From positions 12,052,144-12,116,143 of the forward strand of contig NC_065920.1 of assembly GCF_024586455.1 (NCBI RefSeq): a DNA stretch of 64,000 nt, written 5' to 3'. Each line of letters begins with the position of its first letter. Positions within the stretch are counted from its first letter, which is position 1. Of the stretch, positions 1 through 11,639 are shown in pieces. This DNA comes from Bactrocera neohumeralis (taxonomy: Eukaryota > Arthropoda > Insecta > Diptera > Tephritidae). The position numbers and the translations under genes were made by a program. A model generated the notes under the pieces. It ran no database searches and was not told the origin of the DNA. It saw nothing but the letters and a program-made list of their open reading frames with translations.

Positions 1-79
1 TCAGTTTCACCAACCCCATAAATGTATAGTAAGCAAGGAAATTTGAATATTATTTTAGATTAATGAAAAATATTGTTTA

Positions 80-905
80 TATTTAGGTAAAACCAAGGAA
101 GTACTTAGGACTTATCCTTGATAGGAAGCTTACATGCAAGCCAAACAGCAAGGAGAGAGTGTGGAAAGCATCGGTCGTCTTATACTATTGGGGAAGAGCA
201 ATTGGAAATAGGTGGGGCTTCTAAGAAAAAATTAGAATTCTGACTCCATAAAAGTGTAGTTAAGTCAATCATATTTTATTGGGGTCATTGTCTGGTGGAG
301 GGAGCTCGAAAAAAATTAGCTAAGCAGTACGGTTCACCATCATGTGATGCACTAGGACAACTCTAACAATGGCACTCAATACCATTCTACACGCACTCTA
401 GAGGTAGCTGGTAGGTGCTTGGCGGCGAAAGCTGCTTTAAATTTATAAAAGCTGGATATAAGGGGAACCCCGTGCAGGGACACACTGAAATTCTCATATA
501 CTTCCATTGAGTTCCTTACAGTTTAGACAACTGCATAGCGGAACTTTCAACTGGCGGTACCTTTTCTGCTCACACACCAGCGAGGAATTTTTGGTCAGTG
601 CGAAGCCGGTGGAGAAGAGGTGCAGTGGGCTTTTCTACATGTGAATCGAAGTTAAAAGAGTGGGTAGGAGGTAGAGTCTTAGGTCTAAAGCTATCCATTA
701 ATTTTAGTTTCAGGCTATCTGACCACGGCAGGGACTTTCAAGCGGAGATGGCTGCCATCAAAGTAGCAGTAGATATACTCCTCCGAAGTACAGGTACATT
801 GAAAGAAGGGCGCCTTCAATCCGATAGCCGAGTGGCGTTTTACTATACGCTCCAACCTAGTCAACAAATGCATGACCTCACTAACAGTTGTTCCAAGCTT
901 ATTCC
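80..905 (+). mobile_element. Decayed non-LTR retrotransposon: RT C-terminal part and RNase H
   Basis: This is a broken copy of a non-LTR (LINE) retrotransposon ORF2. Reading + with frame changes, the end of the reverse transcriptase appears first (KYLGLILDRKL near 92-125, then KASVVLYY and AIGNRWGL). A segment around 370-450 resembles the post-RT region (ALNTI, LEVAGRCLAAKAALNL). An RNase H-like domain follows: a glycine-rich strand near 655-700 (KEWVGGRVLGLKLSI), the FQAEMAAIKVAVDILL helix near 738-785 carrying the usual active-site Glu, and SDSR near 817 carrying the usual Asp. Stops and frameshifts break it throughout, so it is inactive. The order RT then RNase H fits Jockey-like clades, but the clade is inferred from memory of the family. 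The stretch 557-630 resembles 8380-8450 at DNA level, so a related copy lies 8 kb away. Confidence 0.72.
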
Positions 906-965
906 ATATTAGACTTGCTTGTTCTTACATGTGTTCTGTAATTGAACCTTTGAATCTCCAGCAAG

Positions 966-1184
966 TTAGTTCAGCAAGCGCTGCTCAACAACCAAAACTT
1001 GTGCGGCTGCGAGATCCTTCTGCCTCGGAGTCAACCGTATAAGGTTCTCCGAACTACTGGTTCTCAGTAAAGTCGAACTCGCTGCAATTTTAGGTATCTG
1101 AGATGGAAATATTTCAGTGCGCTCTCCTTTAACGTACCTAACGAAGTTGCTGGAGTTGATATTAATAGTAAACTCAAAACTCAA
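966..1184 (-). mobile_element. Possible retrotransposon ORF1 fragment
   Basis: A 72-codon open stretch on the minus strand ends with LTPRQKDLAAAQVLVVEQRL. A diverged version of the same peptide, DLKDLATAQLLVDQRLPN, is encoded on the + strand at 4311-4364. Many of the base differences between the two are silent, so they descend from a family that was once under protein-level selection. The location beside a retrotransposon ORF2 relic and the low-complexity, Ala/Gln/Leu-rich character suggest an ORF1 (nucleic-acid-binding) protein of a non-LTR element. That is inference; I do not recognise a specific domain. It faces the opposite way to the ORF2 relic at 80-905, so the two are not simply one insertion. 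Confidence 0.4.
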
Positions 1185-1500
1185 TACGCTCGATCTATGA
1201 GCTCCTGGTGATCCGTTTTTATGAGTTTACGGATAACAGAAAGGACAAATAATATCTGTCCAAGTGAGATCCATTAATTCTTGGCTCAACCCTACGGCCT
1301 AAGAGAACTTAACCTAGGTAGACCACTGCCAGTAAGCCAAGTTACCTACCAGATTTACTATTAGTTGTCAAATTAGACGTTTTGTTGAATTTTATTTTTT
1401 TTAATTTAAAAAATTAAATATGCCTTGTTAGTAAAATTATAAGCCAAAATTATTAAGATCACCGAAATCTGATCGACCTAATGAACCGTATTCCCCACAA
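1185..1500. other. Unassigned non-coding stretch
   Basis: No coding, repeat or RNA signal is evident apart from an AT-rich patch near 1380-1440. It may hold further decayed transposon sequence continuing from the left. Confidence 0.4.
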
Positions 1501-2640
1501 ATACCTCCGCAAAAATTATGAATTATATAGAAACACAACAATATGCCGAATACCTGTTTTTTCCCAGAAATGCGCTTAGAATGCTCCCACCTCGGCAATT
1601 TCGCTCGGCGCAACATTCCAATTTGCTGACAACCAAAGTAAATAAACGAAATTTTCGAAATTGCCTTGACGCTCCAGTTCAGCTGTTGTTACCAATTTGT
1701 GGCGGTTGGACGAATGCATTTGATGTTGCTGTTGATATTGTTGCTGCTTGTGTTATTGCTGATGCATCACAACCAGCGGCGAGCGCAACCGCTGGTTATT
1801 ACCATTAAAAAAAGCAACAACACAACACAGCTAAGCAACACAAACAAAAGCGAATTCAATAAAATATAGTGCAGCATAACAGGATTTCAAGTACAACAAC
1901 AACAACAACGAGAGTAGCAGCAGCAACAACGGCCGCAGCAAAAGCAATTGAATGCTAAACAAAAAGTGGCACAACCAAAGCAAATTGCCACATCGTCGGC
2001 GGCGGCGGCAGCGTTGAAGCTGTAATTGTGGCACAAATACATAGACCACCGCCAAAGTCGCACATACCCACACACACATATGCACACAAATGTAAGAGTG
2101 GCAGTTTGAAACTAAAACGTGGGGCAAGCAAAAATAGAGACACGGCTGCCAGCGAGCGCGAATTGGCGCAGGAATGAAATAATTTGCATTTAATGGCGAT
2201 GGCAGTGTCCGATTGCACACAACCACACATACACGCATGCAACAATGCCGTGGCATGGCGCATGACAGCGCGAAAGCAAATGAAGATAGCGCGTAGCATT
2301 TCGACCGTTGGCAATGCGCCACGCCGTCGACGCGTTGGTGTGCTACAAAATGTGGCACAATTGTCTGCGCTTTTCGGCCGCGCGCTGTGGCAAGCACTCC
2401 AGCTCCAACTGTGCAACTGCCTGCGCTGCGCTTATCATTCGCTTTTCTGGTGCAATTCGCACAGCGCAAATTTACGGTTAAAAGCGCACGCTGCAGTCGT
2501 TGGTGGGAGGGGTAGCATGGTCACTAGTCGGCGGTTATCTTTGGCTTTTAAGTGGTAAATGTGCCAAGCTAAATTTGGCAGAAGGTTCACTGCGGGAGTA
2601 GAGAGGCAAGAAACAAAAATTCCCAATTTGAAAAATTAAA
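1500..2640. other. GC-richer unique non-coding block
   Basis: Base composition is clearly richer in G and C than the surroundings, with short CAA/CAG runs (about 1893-1940) and several ACACAC/CATACA patches. Open frames exist on both strands (for example 1831-2469 on the minus strand) but they translate to Cys/Leu/Arg-rich, unstructured strings that mirror the CAG/GTT repeats, so I do not call a gene. Blocks of this kind in fly introns are often regulatory DNA; that is only a suggestion here. Confidence 0.45.
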
Positions 2641-3535
2641 ATTAATTCAGAATTTTTTTAGAAAAATATTTTTTTTTAATTCGATGGCAACCCTAGTTCG
2701 AACATTTTCATTAATTTTTCTATAGTTTCGAGAACTTGTTTTATTAAAATTTTTCTTTAAATATTAGTATTTCAAATGATTTATTTTCTTTTTATATCAA
2801 CTAGGTGACAACCCCAGGTTCGAAAATTTTCATTATTTATTTATGCAACTTCAAATATTTGTTCTATTCAAATTCTACATAAAATATTAGTATTTCAAAT
2901 AATTTATTTTCTTTTCATTGCAACCAGATGGCAACCCTATTTCGAAATTTGTCATTATTTTTTCTATAGTTTTGAATATTAGTTCCATTAAAATTCTTTA
3001 TTAAATATAAGCATTTCAAAAGATATATTTTCCTTTTATTGCAACTAGATGGCAACCCCAGTTCGAACTTTTTTTCATTATTTTTTCTATAGTTTCAGAT
3101 ATTTGGTCAATTTAAATTCTTCATTAAATATTAGTATTTCAAATTATATTTTTTTTATTGTAACTACATAAATGGCAACCCTACTTCGAAAATTTTAATT
3201 ATTTTTTCTATAGCTTTGAATATTAGTTCTATTAAAATTCTTCTGTAAATATGAGTATTTGAAATAATATATTTTCCTTTTTTTGAAACGATATGGCAAC
3301 CCTAGTTCAAAATTTTTCTTAATTTTGTTCCACAGTTTGGAATAATTGTTCTATTCAAATTCCTCATTGAATATAAATATTTTAAATAATTTATATTCCA
3401 TTTATTGCAACTAGATGGCAACCTTAGTCTGAAAATTTTCATTATTTTTTCCTCAGCTTCGAATATTTGTTCTTTTTAAATGTATATTGTACATCAATTG
3501 TCGACATCAATTATATTTCATTTATTGGCAGCACT
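2640..3535. repeat. ~122-bp tandem repeat array, TGGCAACCC motif
   Basis: About seven units. The landmark (A)TGGCAACCC or a close variant begins at 2684, 2805 (GTGACAACCCC), 2928, 3049, 3172, 3293 and 3415, giving spacings of 121-123 bp. A weaker landmark (TTGGCAGCAC) lies near 3525. Each unit continues with TTCGAA, a TTTTCATTATTTTT stretch, TATAGTTT, then ATTAGTATTTCAAAT and an AT-rich tail. Units differ by point changes and small indels, so the array is old. It has the structure of a minisatellite or short satellite; there is no coding potential. Confidence 0.88.
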
Positions 3536-3930
3536 ACTGAAAGCAACACCGTCAATATGCTTCTCTTCATTATGGCAACAAAGCAATTTTATAGCAAATT
3601 GTCTTATGGAAACAATATTTTTTACATACATTTTTTATTGACACACAATATTGTCATGCGAATTTTATTGAACTTTCCATTTACAGTTCCATCGTAAATT
3701 TGCTGTCTTCGGGTCAAGTATGCGTGTAAAATTATAGCTTTGTGCTAAAAATATACGAAATTCCATGAAATTAATAGTATGTCTTTGTTCTTGAAATTGC
3801 CACAACTTGTTGCGGCTAGCTTGTATTTACAGTTATGCATCAAAATGTCAAGTTTATAATGAAAATCATTTGTAATGATGCCAAAGTATGATTCTGAAGT
3901 TTTTTTTTTGTAATTTGTCATACATACACT
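3536..3930. other. Unassigned AT-rich stretch
   Basis: The edge of the tandem array gives way to sequence without recognisable coding, RNA or repeat structure. Confidence 0.4.
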
Positions 3931-4085
3931 GGCTAGATTAGATTAGATAGGTCTCATAACATGGCGTTGGATCACACTTAGGCTGTTATGTACTGACTTT
4001 AGTGAAGCTAGATGGAAAAACCTGTAGTGTGATGTCATATATTGGCAAAGCGCTTTGAACTTATCACAAATCTGCTAAGGCGCTT
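3930..4085 (-). mobile_element. Possible 3' end of a non-LTR retrotransposon with TAATC tail
   Basis: On the minus strand this reads through GCCTAAGTGTGATCCAACGC and ends in CTATCTAATCTAATCTAG at 3950-3933. The sequence at 54485-54526 on the + strand is similar (CCTAGG, CAGCGC, CCTCATCTAATCTAAT). A shared short unit at the terminus (TAATC repeated) is typical of the 3' ends of non-LTR retrotransposons. The link to a specific element is inference. Confidence 0.4.
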
Positions 4086-4310
4086 ATTTATGTTTGGGCT
4101 ATTTTGACTGGATGTCTAAAAGTAGATTTGCGATAATTCTATTTCATCTTCTAAGAAGAAGCTGATGCAACTGCCATCTGTTAAAATGTCATTTTATAAC
4201 ATGAATCCGATCAGACTGCCTGAAAGACAGTGATGGTTAGAACTCCTACAATATTTGAAAGTAGTACTTAGCTGAGAGCGAAGCGTTTACTAGACCTCTA
4301 ATCATTTACG

Positions 4311-4490
4311 CTGGACCTGAAAGACCTTGCGACTGCACAGCTGCTAGTCGACCAACGCTTGCCTAACTGGTCTGTGGCTCAACAATACAGTAGTGAACCA
4401 CTTGAAGCCAACGAGGCTCCTACCCGTTCCAACTCCGCAATTATTGAGACTGAAGTACCTGTCCAAGCAAGCTCACCAACTTTATAGTTT
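4311..4490 (+). mobile_element. Possible retrotransposon ORF1 fragment, related to 966-1184
   Basis: An open stretch of about 58 codons on the + strand starts inside a decayed frame at LDLKDLATAQLLVDQRLPN and continues with a Glu/Ser/Pro-rich stretch to a stop at 4486-4488. It is the diverged partner of the minus-strand peptide at 966-1184 and shows many silent differences. Downstream, 4490-4720 continues as decayed sequence on the + strand (a frame with QEAALRSSQWSENHKL near 4640-4690) that may belong to the same protein. ORF1 identity is inferred from the association with retrotransposon relics and not from a recognised domain. Confidence 0.38.
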
Positions 4491-5094
4491 CCCGCAAAGC
4501 CCGCAAATCCCGCTGTAGGTAGCCACAAATCATTATAATCTGAGTATAGAAATCGCTATATCCCTCAAATAACCTTGAGCGCACAGTCAGCGAGAACAAG
4601 TCTAATATTGCTGCCCTACAATTGAAGTGGATAGACAGGAGGCTGCGCTCCGGAGTAGCCAGTGGTCAGAAAACCACAAACTTGAGCTATTGGACTTTTC
4701 AAGCTCAATCTCACGTTTCTCTAACATTTTTGCAACATATGGCATACATATTTTATAATTTTTGTCTTCCTTTGATGGAGCTCCCAAAATTCGGCCACGC
4801 GTTGCTGTGGTATACATTTTATACCATTATTCATATAATAAACTATTCTATACAGGGAAAATTTTATTTACCAATAAAGAAGAAAACGTTTTAGTCGGTA
4901 TAAGAATCCAAGGGATTGTACTCGAGAAAATCATTGGAAAAAATAACGAATTTAAGGTTGTTTTCTCAATGTCTGGTTACCAGCCTTTCTGTCCAGTTAA
5001 TAGAGTTGTCCGCTTATTAGATCGTCCATTTAATAGAGCTTTCATTGTATTTTTATTTATGAATTGCTTTTACTATCCTATCTTCTAAGTTGGC

Positions 5095-5185
5095 TCAAAC
5101 CGGACACAGTGTGAAAATTTCCTAAAATCGGTTCAGTAGTTTAGGAGTCCATCGCGGACAAACAATGTGACACATACCTTTCATA
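5095..5185 (+). mobile_element. Possible 3' tail of an RTE-like retrotransposon
   Basis: The stretch containing CTAAAATCGGTTCAGTAGTT and GGACAAACAATGTGACAC resembles the widely dispersed 3' untranslated tails of RTE-type non-LTR elements in arthropods, as I remember them. No coding region of the element is recognisable just upstream, as is usual for 5'-truncated copies. A similarity search against repeat libraries would decide it. Confidence 0.35.
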
Positions 5186-5229
5186 TAGAAAGATGAACAA
5201 AACATACTAAGACTTTGTTCATAGTTTTG

Positions 5230-5720
5230 AAACTCTTAATTTAGTCTTCAAAATCTACGTTGTCACCCTTAAAATAATCCAGTTGTTAACGCCTTCAATT
5301 GACTCAAAACGGTTTCCCCGGGGCGGAAGATGTGGTGGTGTAAAATCCAAAAGTTGTCGGCCCATAATTTCGGCCGCTTTTCAAAAATAGCTTCGTGTTT
5401 CCGGGTCGACGAATCATCGTCTGCTGTAATACGTTTCATGACATCCTAGAAGTCGACAGCATTGTTTCACAGAAGTTAACGCGACTCTGTTTTTCAAAAA
5501 AAATTTTGTTATTTTGCTAGTAAGATTTTTAACTGCTAATCATCGATTATCAAGCACCAATTCTTTTCTTTTATTGAGATGTTGATCATCGGTTGATGTT
5601 GATGGCCGTCCTGGATGTAGTTCCGTCGTCAACGCGTTTTCGACCTTCTTTGAATAATTTGTACCAAACAAAAACATTTGCTGGCGTCAATAAATTATCA
5701 CCGAGAGAGACTTACTTTTG
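5230..5720 (-). mobile_element. Decayed mariner-type transposase relic, internally deleted
   Basis: On the minus strand the N-terminal part comes first, at about 5700-5540: ANVFVWYKLFKEGRKRVDDG, then a frame-shifted RTAININR and KRKELVLDNR. This matches the mariner helix-turn-helix and linker region, whose usual form is a WFKRFKEGRxxVEDD core followed by GRPSTS and a DRRLT-like strand. After a frameshifted gap, the catalytic region appears as FEKRPKLWADNFWILHH near 5400-5340, matching the usual KRPELWxxxxWILHHDNAPxH. The sequence then jumps to a C-terminal YFKGDN-like end near 5265. The catalytic Asp after HH is missing here, and most of the middle and the DDE C-terminal part is deleted. No inverted repeats were located. 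Confidence 0.7.
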
Positions 5721-5729
5721 TTCAGTAAT

Positions 5730-8280
5730 ATTTCAAGCACTCTTTATATATGTTAACGCTTTTAGGGAGATTTAGGATCGTGCTTCCGACCGCACCTGAG
5801 CGGACCAACTTTTTTCTTCTACACTTATATGACTGAGTCGACCTCCAGTGGCTTCTCTCATATGCCAGCCAGATTTTCCATCGGTTTCGACTATTTTGCT
5901 ACAGAATAGATTCAGCATTAGATTGATCCATCTGTTTTTAAACCTTGCCATCAAATGATTCGACGGTTTCGAAAGCATCTGCCATATTCATAATGTCTAA
6001 AATGTTTGATTTGCACAAATCTGACTAAAAGTCCCACCTTCAAATGCAACAGGATGTCATAATTGTTTCTCAAAACAACTAAGTAAAAAAGAGAAACAAT
6101 TTAAGACCATAAATCAACTAATGAGACAGTCACTGACAATCTAATTGCATTGCCACATGCAACACGTGTAAAACGTGCGAAAAGTAAAACATATAAAAGC
6201 AGCAAACAAAAACAGTACAGAAAATAAATATGCAACGCTTAAGCAACGCATTACAAATCAATCCTTTGCCGATTTAAATGTTGCAACATTTGCCACGCCA
6301 CTTCATTTAGCTTGACTGCCTTGCCTGTGCGACCTTACAAGACCGCCGCACTACTCAACGCAGCAATTCGGCATATCCATCACGCGTGTTGCAAGCAACC
6401 AACATACAGCTGTACATGTGTGCGCATGAGTATGTGTTTGTGTTTGAAGCAAATATGTGTGCTGCAGGTGAAACGCTTCAATTCACCTTGACGTGTAGTT
6501 GCTGCTCGACTTTTTCGTTTTTATCTACAACTTTTATTTTCAATAATTTTGTTTTTGTATTGGTTTTTGTTTATATTTTTTGTGCGCTGCGTTGCATGCA
6601 ACGAAGCCTTGAACTTGACCCGCAATCAAATGTGCGCATCCCCGACCCTCATATGGTTATCGCACAGCCATTCAAGCATAACGACATGTAAGCTGGCGGC
6701 CTGGCTGCCTGACTGACTTGAAGGCTTGCTGCGGCTTGCTGGCTGACCGGCCAAGCGACTAATCGCCCGCATACGAACTCCACTTGAAAATTGAACCCGC
6801 AAAATTTCTGGTGCATTACAATGCCATGAACGCACGTGTGCCACCATGCGTATGTGTGAGTGTGTGTGACAGACCTTTTGACACACATACACAGACACAG
6901 ACGTTTCCATACATTATTTATAGCGTGCCCTAATGCACACGCTTGATCTGCGGCACTCAACCGCACAGCCGACGTTGAAGAGGAAAAGGAATAACAAAAA
7001 AAATTACAAAAAAATAACAAAAAAGTACAAAAAAACCTATGCTTTATACTTAAAAAAAATTACTACAACAACAACGACGTCACTGCGTAAAACATCAACT
7101 AAAATCTGCTCGGTTTGCGTTTTGCGGTTGCCAGCGCCGCTGCCCGCTGCCCGCTGCCCGCCAACCGTTCAGCTAAGCTCAGCCACTAGCGCTTGCTTAC
7201 AGTATGAGTCTCAGCCACTGTGGTTGCTTCGTTCAACCACAGGCAAGCAAGCTTATATTGCTGACTACACCGGTCAACCAATTGTTGTTGTTTTTGTTGA
7301 GCTTTGCTGTGCTGCAGTGTCGGCTGTGGCATACGATGCGCAGCCAATTACTTGTTGTAAGTCATCAACATCAACATGAACCGTTTTGGCTTTTGTTGCT
7401 AGTCGCTGGTGTTGATAGCATCTTCTGCTTGATTTAGCATGTCTTCGTGGTTCAACACTTTTCGTTTACACCAACCGACCAACCAATGGGGCAGGCATAA
7501 TGTATTGTTTTTGGCTCGCCGCATGCCGTACGCCACATTATGCCGTTGTCGCACACACACACACACACACACATACATATTGCATATATTTTACTTGACA
7601 TGCGCACTTAATCGTTAATTGTTGTTGTTGTTGCTGTTTATGTTTTTGTTGGCGTTAAATTACAGCTATGACAGTTTCATTTTAGTCTGTCTGCTGAATG
7701 GTTTTATAATTGACGGAAATCAATCAAAACCTTTATGAATATGACAGCTGGTGGCATAAAACCGAAAAAAAAACAACTGCGCCGGTGGTTGCTTGTGCGG
7801 CTAATTGGTTTCGAGCTAGAATGCGAAATAAAGTTTTTGTTTAAATACCTGTGATTAGTGTGGAACTGGTGCAGTGAGATTGTGTAATCACCTCTGCCGT
7901 TAGTCAAGCCCACCTTTTTACTGCTGTAATTGCCAGAATATATACTTGTGCTATAATTAACGTACCGTTGAAGAGTTTGTGTGAAGACTGCGGAGCGCTT
8001 CCAATATTAATTAACCCTTCTTTCTCTGGATTGGCGCAGTGATTGCACGAAAGCTTTGAACTATGTTTTTAAAGACGTAGCAGCCATCAATTCTGCTCGC
8101 AATTAGTTGCTAATCCGAAGTCTAAGCAGCAGCTTTAATCTTCTACTAACAATGTTATCGATAGACAATATTCCGGAAACTTCCCGAAATGGGTCATTTG
8201 TCGCATATCATACTATTTTCCAGACTTCCGTCTTGCTGAACATTTTCGATGTCATTGCAAATCACGGATCAGAGACTCCT
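5730..8280. other. Unique non-coding DNA with CA/TG-rich blocks
   Basis: The stretch 6120-7700 is GC-richer, with many TGTGTG/CACACA runs and GTT/AAC trinucleotide runs (for example 7616-7635). Open frames here (6649-7020 minus, 6933-7379 plus) mirror simple sequence and show no domain. I see no splice-bounded exon with confidence. The flanks are AT-rich and featureless. Confidence 0.45.
7552..7573. repeat. (CA)n microsatellite
   Basis: An uninterrupted run of about eleven CA units, followed by CATACATATT. Confidence 0.95.
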
Positions 8281-8374
8281 TAGGTGTATATTTTAGCAGC
8301 TATTCGTGACTGTCAGGGTAAGACGGTCAAGTTTTTTCTCACGATTCCATGTCGTTGTCGCCAAAACAAACTCT

Positions 8375-9180
8375 AGCGGCTTTTTCTCTGCTCACATACC
8401 TGCGAGGGAGTTATGGGTGGATGAAGCCGTTGGAGTATGGGGCAGTGAGCTTATTTACGGATGCATCAAAGCTTGGGGGAAGGTTGGTGGAGGCGTATAT
8501 TGCTTCTAACTCTCTATAAACTTCAATTTCAAGCTCCTTGACTATTGAAGTTGCAAGCTGATGTTGCTGTCGTAATAGTAGCTGTACATTTTTTGCTCCA
8601 AATTGCAGCTTATTTCGGCGAAATGACTATCTACTCTGATAGCAAGCGCCGATTCTTGCCTTGAGCTCACTAGCCGTTCGCTGGGGTTAATGATTTCCTA
8701 ACCTCGTTATCAATGGCATCGAGCCACTTAGTTATAAGACAAGTATGGGTGTCCTAGACATAGCGTAATCGCAGGAAACTGTAAAGCTGATGACCTGATA
8801 AGGAAAGGTACTTTAGCTCCGCTGTCAATAGAATGGGAGCAGTTCTACCAATCCACTCCTCGTGCGTTCTTCTACTACATGGCCGGACTATGCGGGAGCT
8901 TGGCCGTCGCTGAGTTAGGATCAGTTCATACGCTGCTGCAAGATTCTTTGTGCCCAAGATCTATCGGAAGATATTTTTTCGCTCATTAAGGCTAGCCGCA
9001 CCCAAGTTATTGGCGTTCTAACAGGTCATTCCCTATCGACTTCCATGCTGTAAGGTTGAGAATCTTTCTGGATGGTAGCTGCAGATGCTTTATGGAAGAA
9101 GACGTGGTGGACAAATCTTAGCACTACCTTCCTGATTGTTCCGTTTTTGCGAGATCAAAGATTAAGCATTTGGAAGCTTG
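8375..9180 (+). mobile_element. Decayed non-LTR retrotransposon: RNase H and C-terminal tail
   Basis: This is a second, diverged relic of the family seen at 80-905. The DNA at 8380-8450 (CTGCTCACATACCTGCGAGG and on) parallels 557-630. The RNase H start reads FTDASKLGGR in one frame and KVGGGVYCF in another (8450-8510), so the DGSK/VGGG strand is split by a frameshift. A second-Asp region appears near 8625-8645. Then follow GNCKADDLIRKGTLAPLSIE near 8770-8830 (the GNExADxLARxGT motif) and WEQFYQS. A LLAF/TGHS segment lies near 9010-9035, matching the usual vLTGHc before the CCHC-like tail. The conserved Cys/His tail itself is degraded. Multiple stops and frameshifts make it inactive. Confidence 0.68.
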
Positions 9181-11055
9181 TAGTTTCAGACATCCTAAAG
9201 AACTGACTTTGAAGGAAATGTTCGAGAGAAAACTCTACTGCTCAATACTCAATACTGATTCAAAGTACTCATTCGAGCCATCTACAGCTGTGAACGCGTG
9301 GAGTGTCGTAAGCCGAAATTGGTTTAATTTTAGAATCTTTTACGAGATATAATAAAAAATGACGGGATTTTCCTTTAAAAAATAAGACTTATTTACTCGT
9401 CTATTGTGTCTAGTTAGTACCACTGCCTCTCTTAGCTGGTATTAATTAATAATACCAAGTGTTATCTCTAAGGCTTTTTAAAAGCTTACTCTTCTTTCAT
9501 CATTACCACATTAAACACGGTTTTCACTATTATGATTGGGGAAATATTTTTGAAATTCTAACTCCCTTACTATTACAACTTGAAGAAACTTTTTGATGAA
9601 AAAATATATACCAGAATATATGTATTTAAGAATACGGCACCTGAGAAATTGAAGCAGCAAACTAGGATTACGTGTTCTATATAAAGTAAAGTAAAAAGAA
9701 CGAGTGGAATAGAGAACGGAGTTGCATTTCATCACATCAACCATATAATCGCGCATTTCCAACAACCGTAATCAATATTATCTGCCTTCTAATCACATAC
9801 CACCCACTTTTGTGCCACAAACGCTCGCTATTGCTGGAATCATATTCATTTTGGAGCAAACTACTAAGCGCTGCCGCTGCCTGCGCGAATCAAAACGCGA
9901 ATTCCGCACAGTTTGACCTAGAACTGCCGCAGTGATGAGAGCCGCTGTGCAACAAGTGATGCAAGATGCCTCGCTTGCCAATGTTGCGCTACTAAGCATG
10001 ATGGGGTAGACAAATAAACAGCAAATTTATAAGCCAGTCACTCAGAATCGATCGCTGGATCTTAATATGGTTTATGATTTCGTTTCTTTTCGATTCTTCA
10101 TTCTAATAGTTATCTTTTTCTGCTGAAAAGCTATTCAAATAAACGCACTGAACCGGCAAAAGCGCCTTGAGCTGCACTTCTGATACAAGCTGTGATAGCG
10201 CGTGTACAGTTAGTCGCCAACATTGTTGCAGCTGATTTTATGAGCGTTTCACATGCGCGCTTCAATTTGTTTTTGGTCTTTTTTTGCGTTTTTTCTCTTA
10301 CTGCTATCAAGCTGTTTCCGTTTTATCTTCATTTGCGTTTTTCTTTTTTTCATTGTTTTTGGTTGTTGAGCGGATTCTGTTTTCGAATACTAAAAATTGG
10401 AGCTAGCACGCAATGTATTTATATTCTATATAAGCTGAAAGAAAATTAGAATACTTAAATATTAAAGAGCAATCAACGTTTCTGTGATGGAGGTTAGAAT
10501 AAATTAATACCGGATATCGCATACATGCTATGTTTCTGAAGTTTACGCATGAAACTTACTGCTATTATTAGCTACCTAGTTAGTGGAAGCATTGGTAGTA
10601 CTGGAACACTCATGGATTTTAATTTGTGTCCACTATCAATCTCGATTCTGCTGCTTAGCATAAAATCCAACTGTTAATTTTATTATTTTAAAAGAAAAAA
10701 ATCTTATTTCTGTTCATCAATATGTAATTTTGAAAGTTTCTAAAAAATCATTATCAAAATTCAACATTACTTCAACAGCAGGCAAATATCAGATTTTTAT
10801 TTATCGAATTCCCATCGATGAATGTTTTCTTTTCGCGATGTGGGGACTCAGTAAGTATAATGATGATGATGTCTCCTAATTCGCTGAACTATGTCAATTC
10901 CATCGCATATCTCGCACAGGTCATAGTTCCATCGAATTTATGCAAGCAGATAGCAACTTTGTAGACATATCCAACTTAACTTCTGGGTTTCCAATTATTT
11001 GTTTCCTACTTCCATAACCGTGATACTTTACTCAGCTAATGCGAGAAAAGATTTT
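9181..11055. other. Unassigned non-coding DNA
   Basis: AT-rich DNA without recognisable genes. A short minus-strand frame at 9793-9999 is Ala/Cys-rich with no domain. The stretch 9780-10300 is somewhat GC-richer and may be conserved non-coding DNA, but nothing proves this. Confidence 0.4.
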
Positions 11056-11295
11056 AAGGGATCGTCTCAGTGTGAAATTTTCGAAAAATCGATGTTTTTT
11101 TGTTGCACTATCGGATAGTACGAGTATACACTGAAATGAACATTCTCTCAAATTTCGAAATCGAAATTGAAATTATTACGCTAAACAAGCACAAAAAATT
11201 TATTTATTAAAAAACCGGACCGATTAGTTAATTTCAACATAAAAACATCGAGAAAATCAGCGATTTTTCGGAGGGTTACACTGAGACGATCCCTT
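11056..11295. mobile_element. MITE with terminal inverted repeats
   Basis: The left end AAGGGATCGTCTCAGTGTGA (11056-11075) is inverted at the right end (11276-11295, reading AAGGGATCGTCTCAGTGTAA on the minus strand), one mismatch in 20. Similarity continues inward: CGAAAAATCG at both ends and a GATGTTTTT/AAAAACATC pair. The length of about 240 bp with no coding capacity is typical of a non-autonomous DNA transposon. The left flank reads TTAA immediately before GGG, which would suit a piggyBac-like target, but the right flank is TTTG and not TTAA, so the superfamily is left open. Confidence 0.82.
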
Positions 11296-11639
11296 TGAAA
11301 CTAAAGCAACTAATAAAGAAAGAGCAAAACACATAGAGTCAAAGGTTCTACGGACACCTAATAACTTGTTGGCATTAATTCTTTGAGATTTATATATTTA
11401 TGCATAATTGATATATTTAACAAATATATTTCTTACATTATATAATATAAGCGATACATTTTGAATTACATTATATCCGATTATGAACTGAATATTATTT
11501 GCTCTTACTTTTAGCCTAGATCAATCAATACGAATAACTAAAGGATTTTGATAATTTATACTTGTACAGCAAATAATAATAAAAAACTCTAACAATAAAA
11601 ACATGCTGTTGCACCCTGTTAAATGAGCTTAACACACTT

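Noticed and set aside
1831..2469. Long minus-strand open frame of 212 codons
   Set aside because: Cys/Leu/Arg-rich, no domain, follows GTT/CAG repeats, and competes with overlapping frames in other phases.
7552..7573. CA run as a regulatory site
   Set aside because: Plain microsatellite; no further evidence for function.
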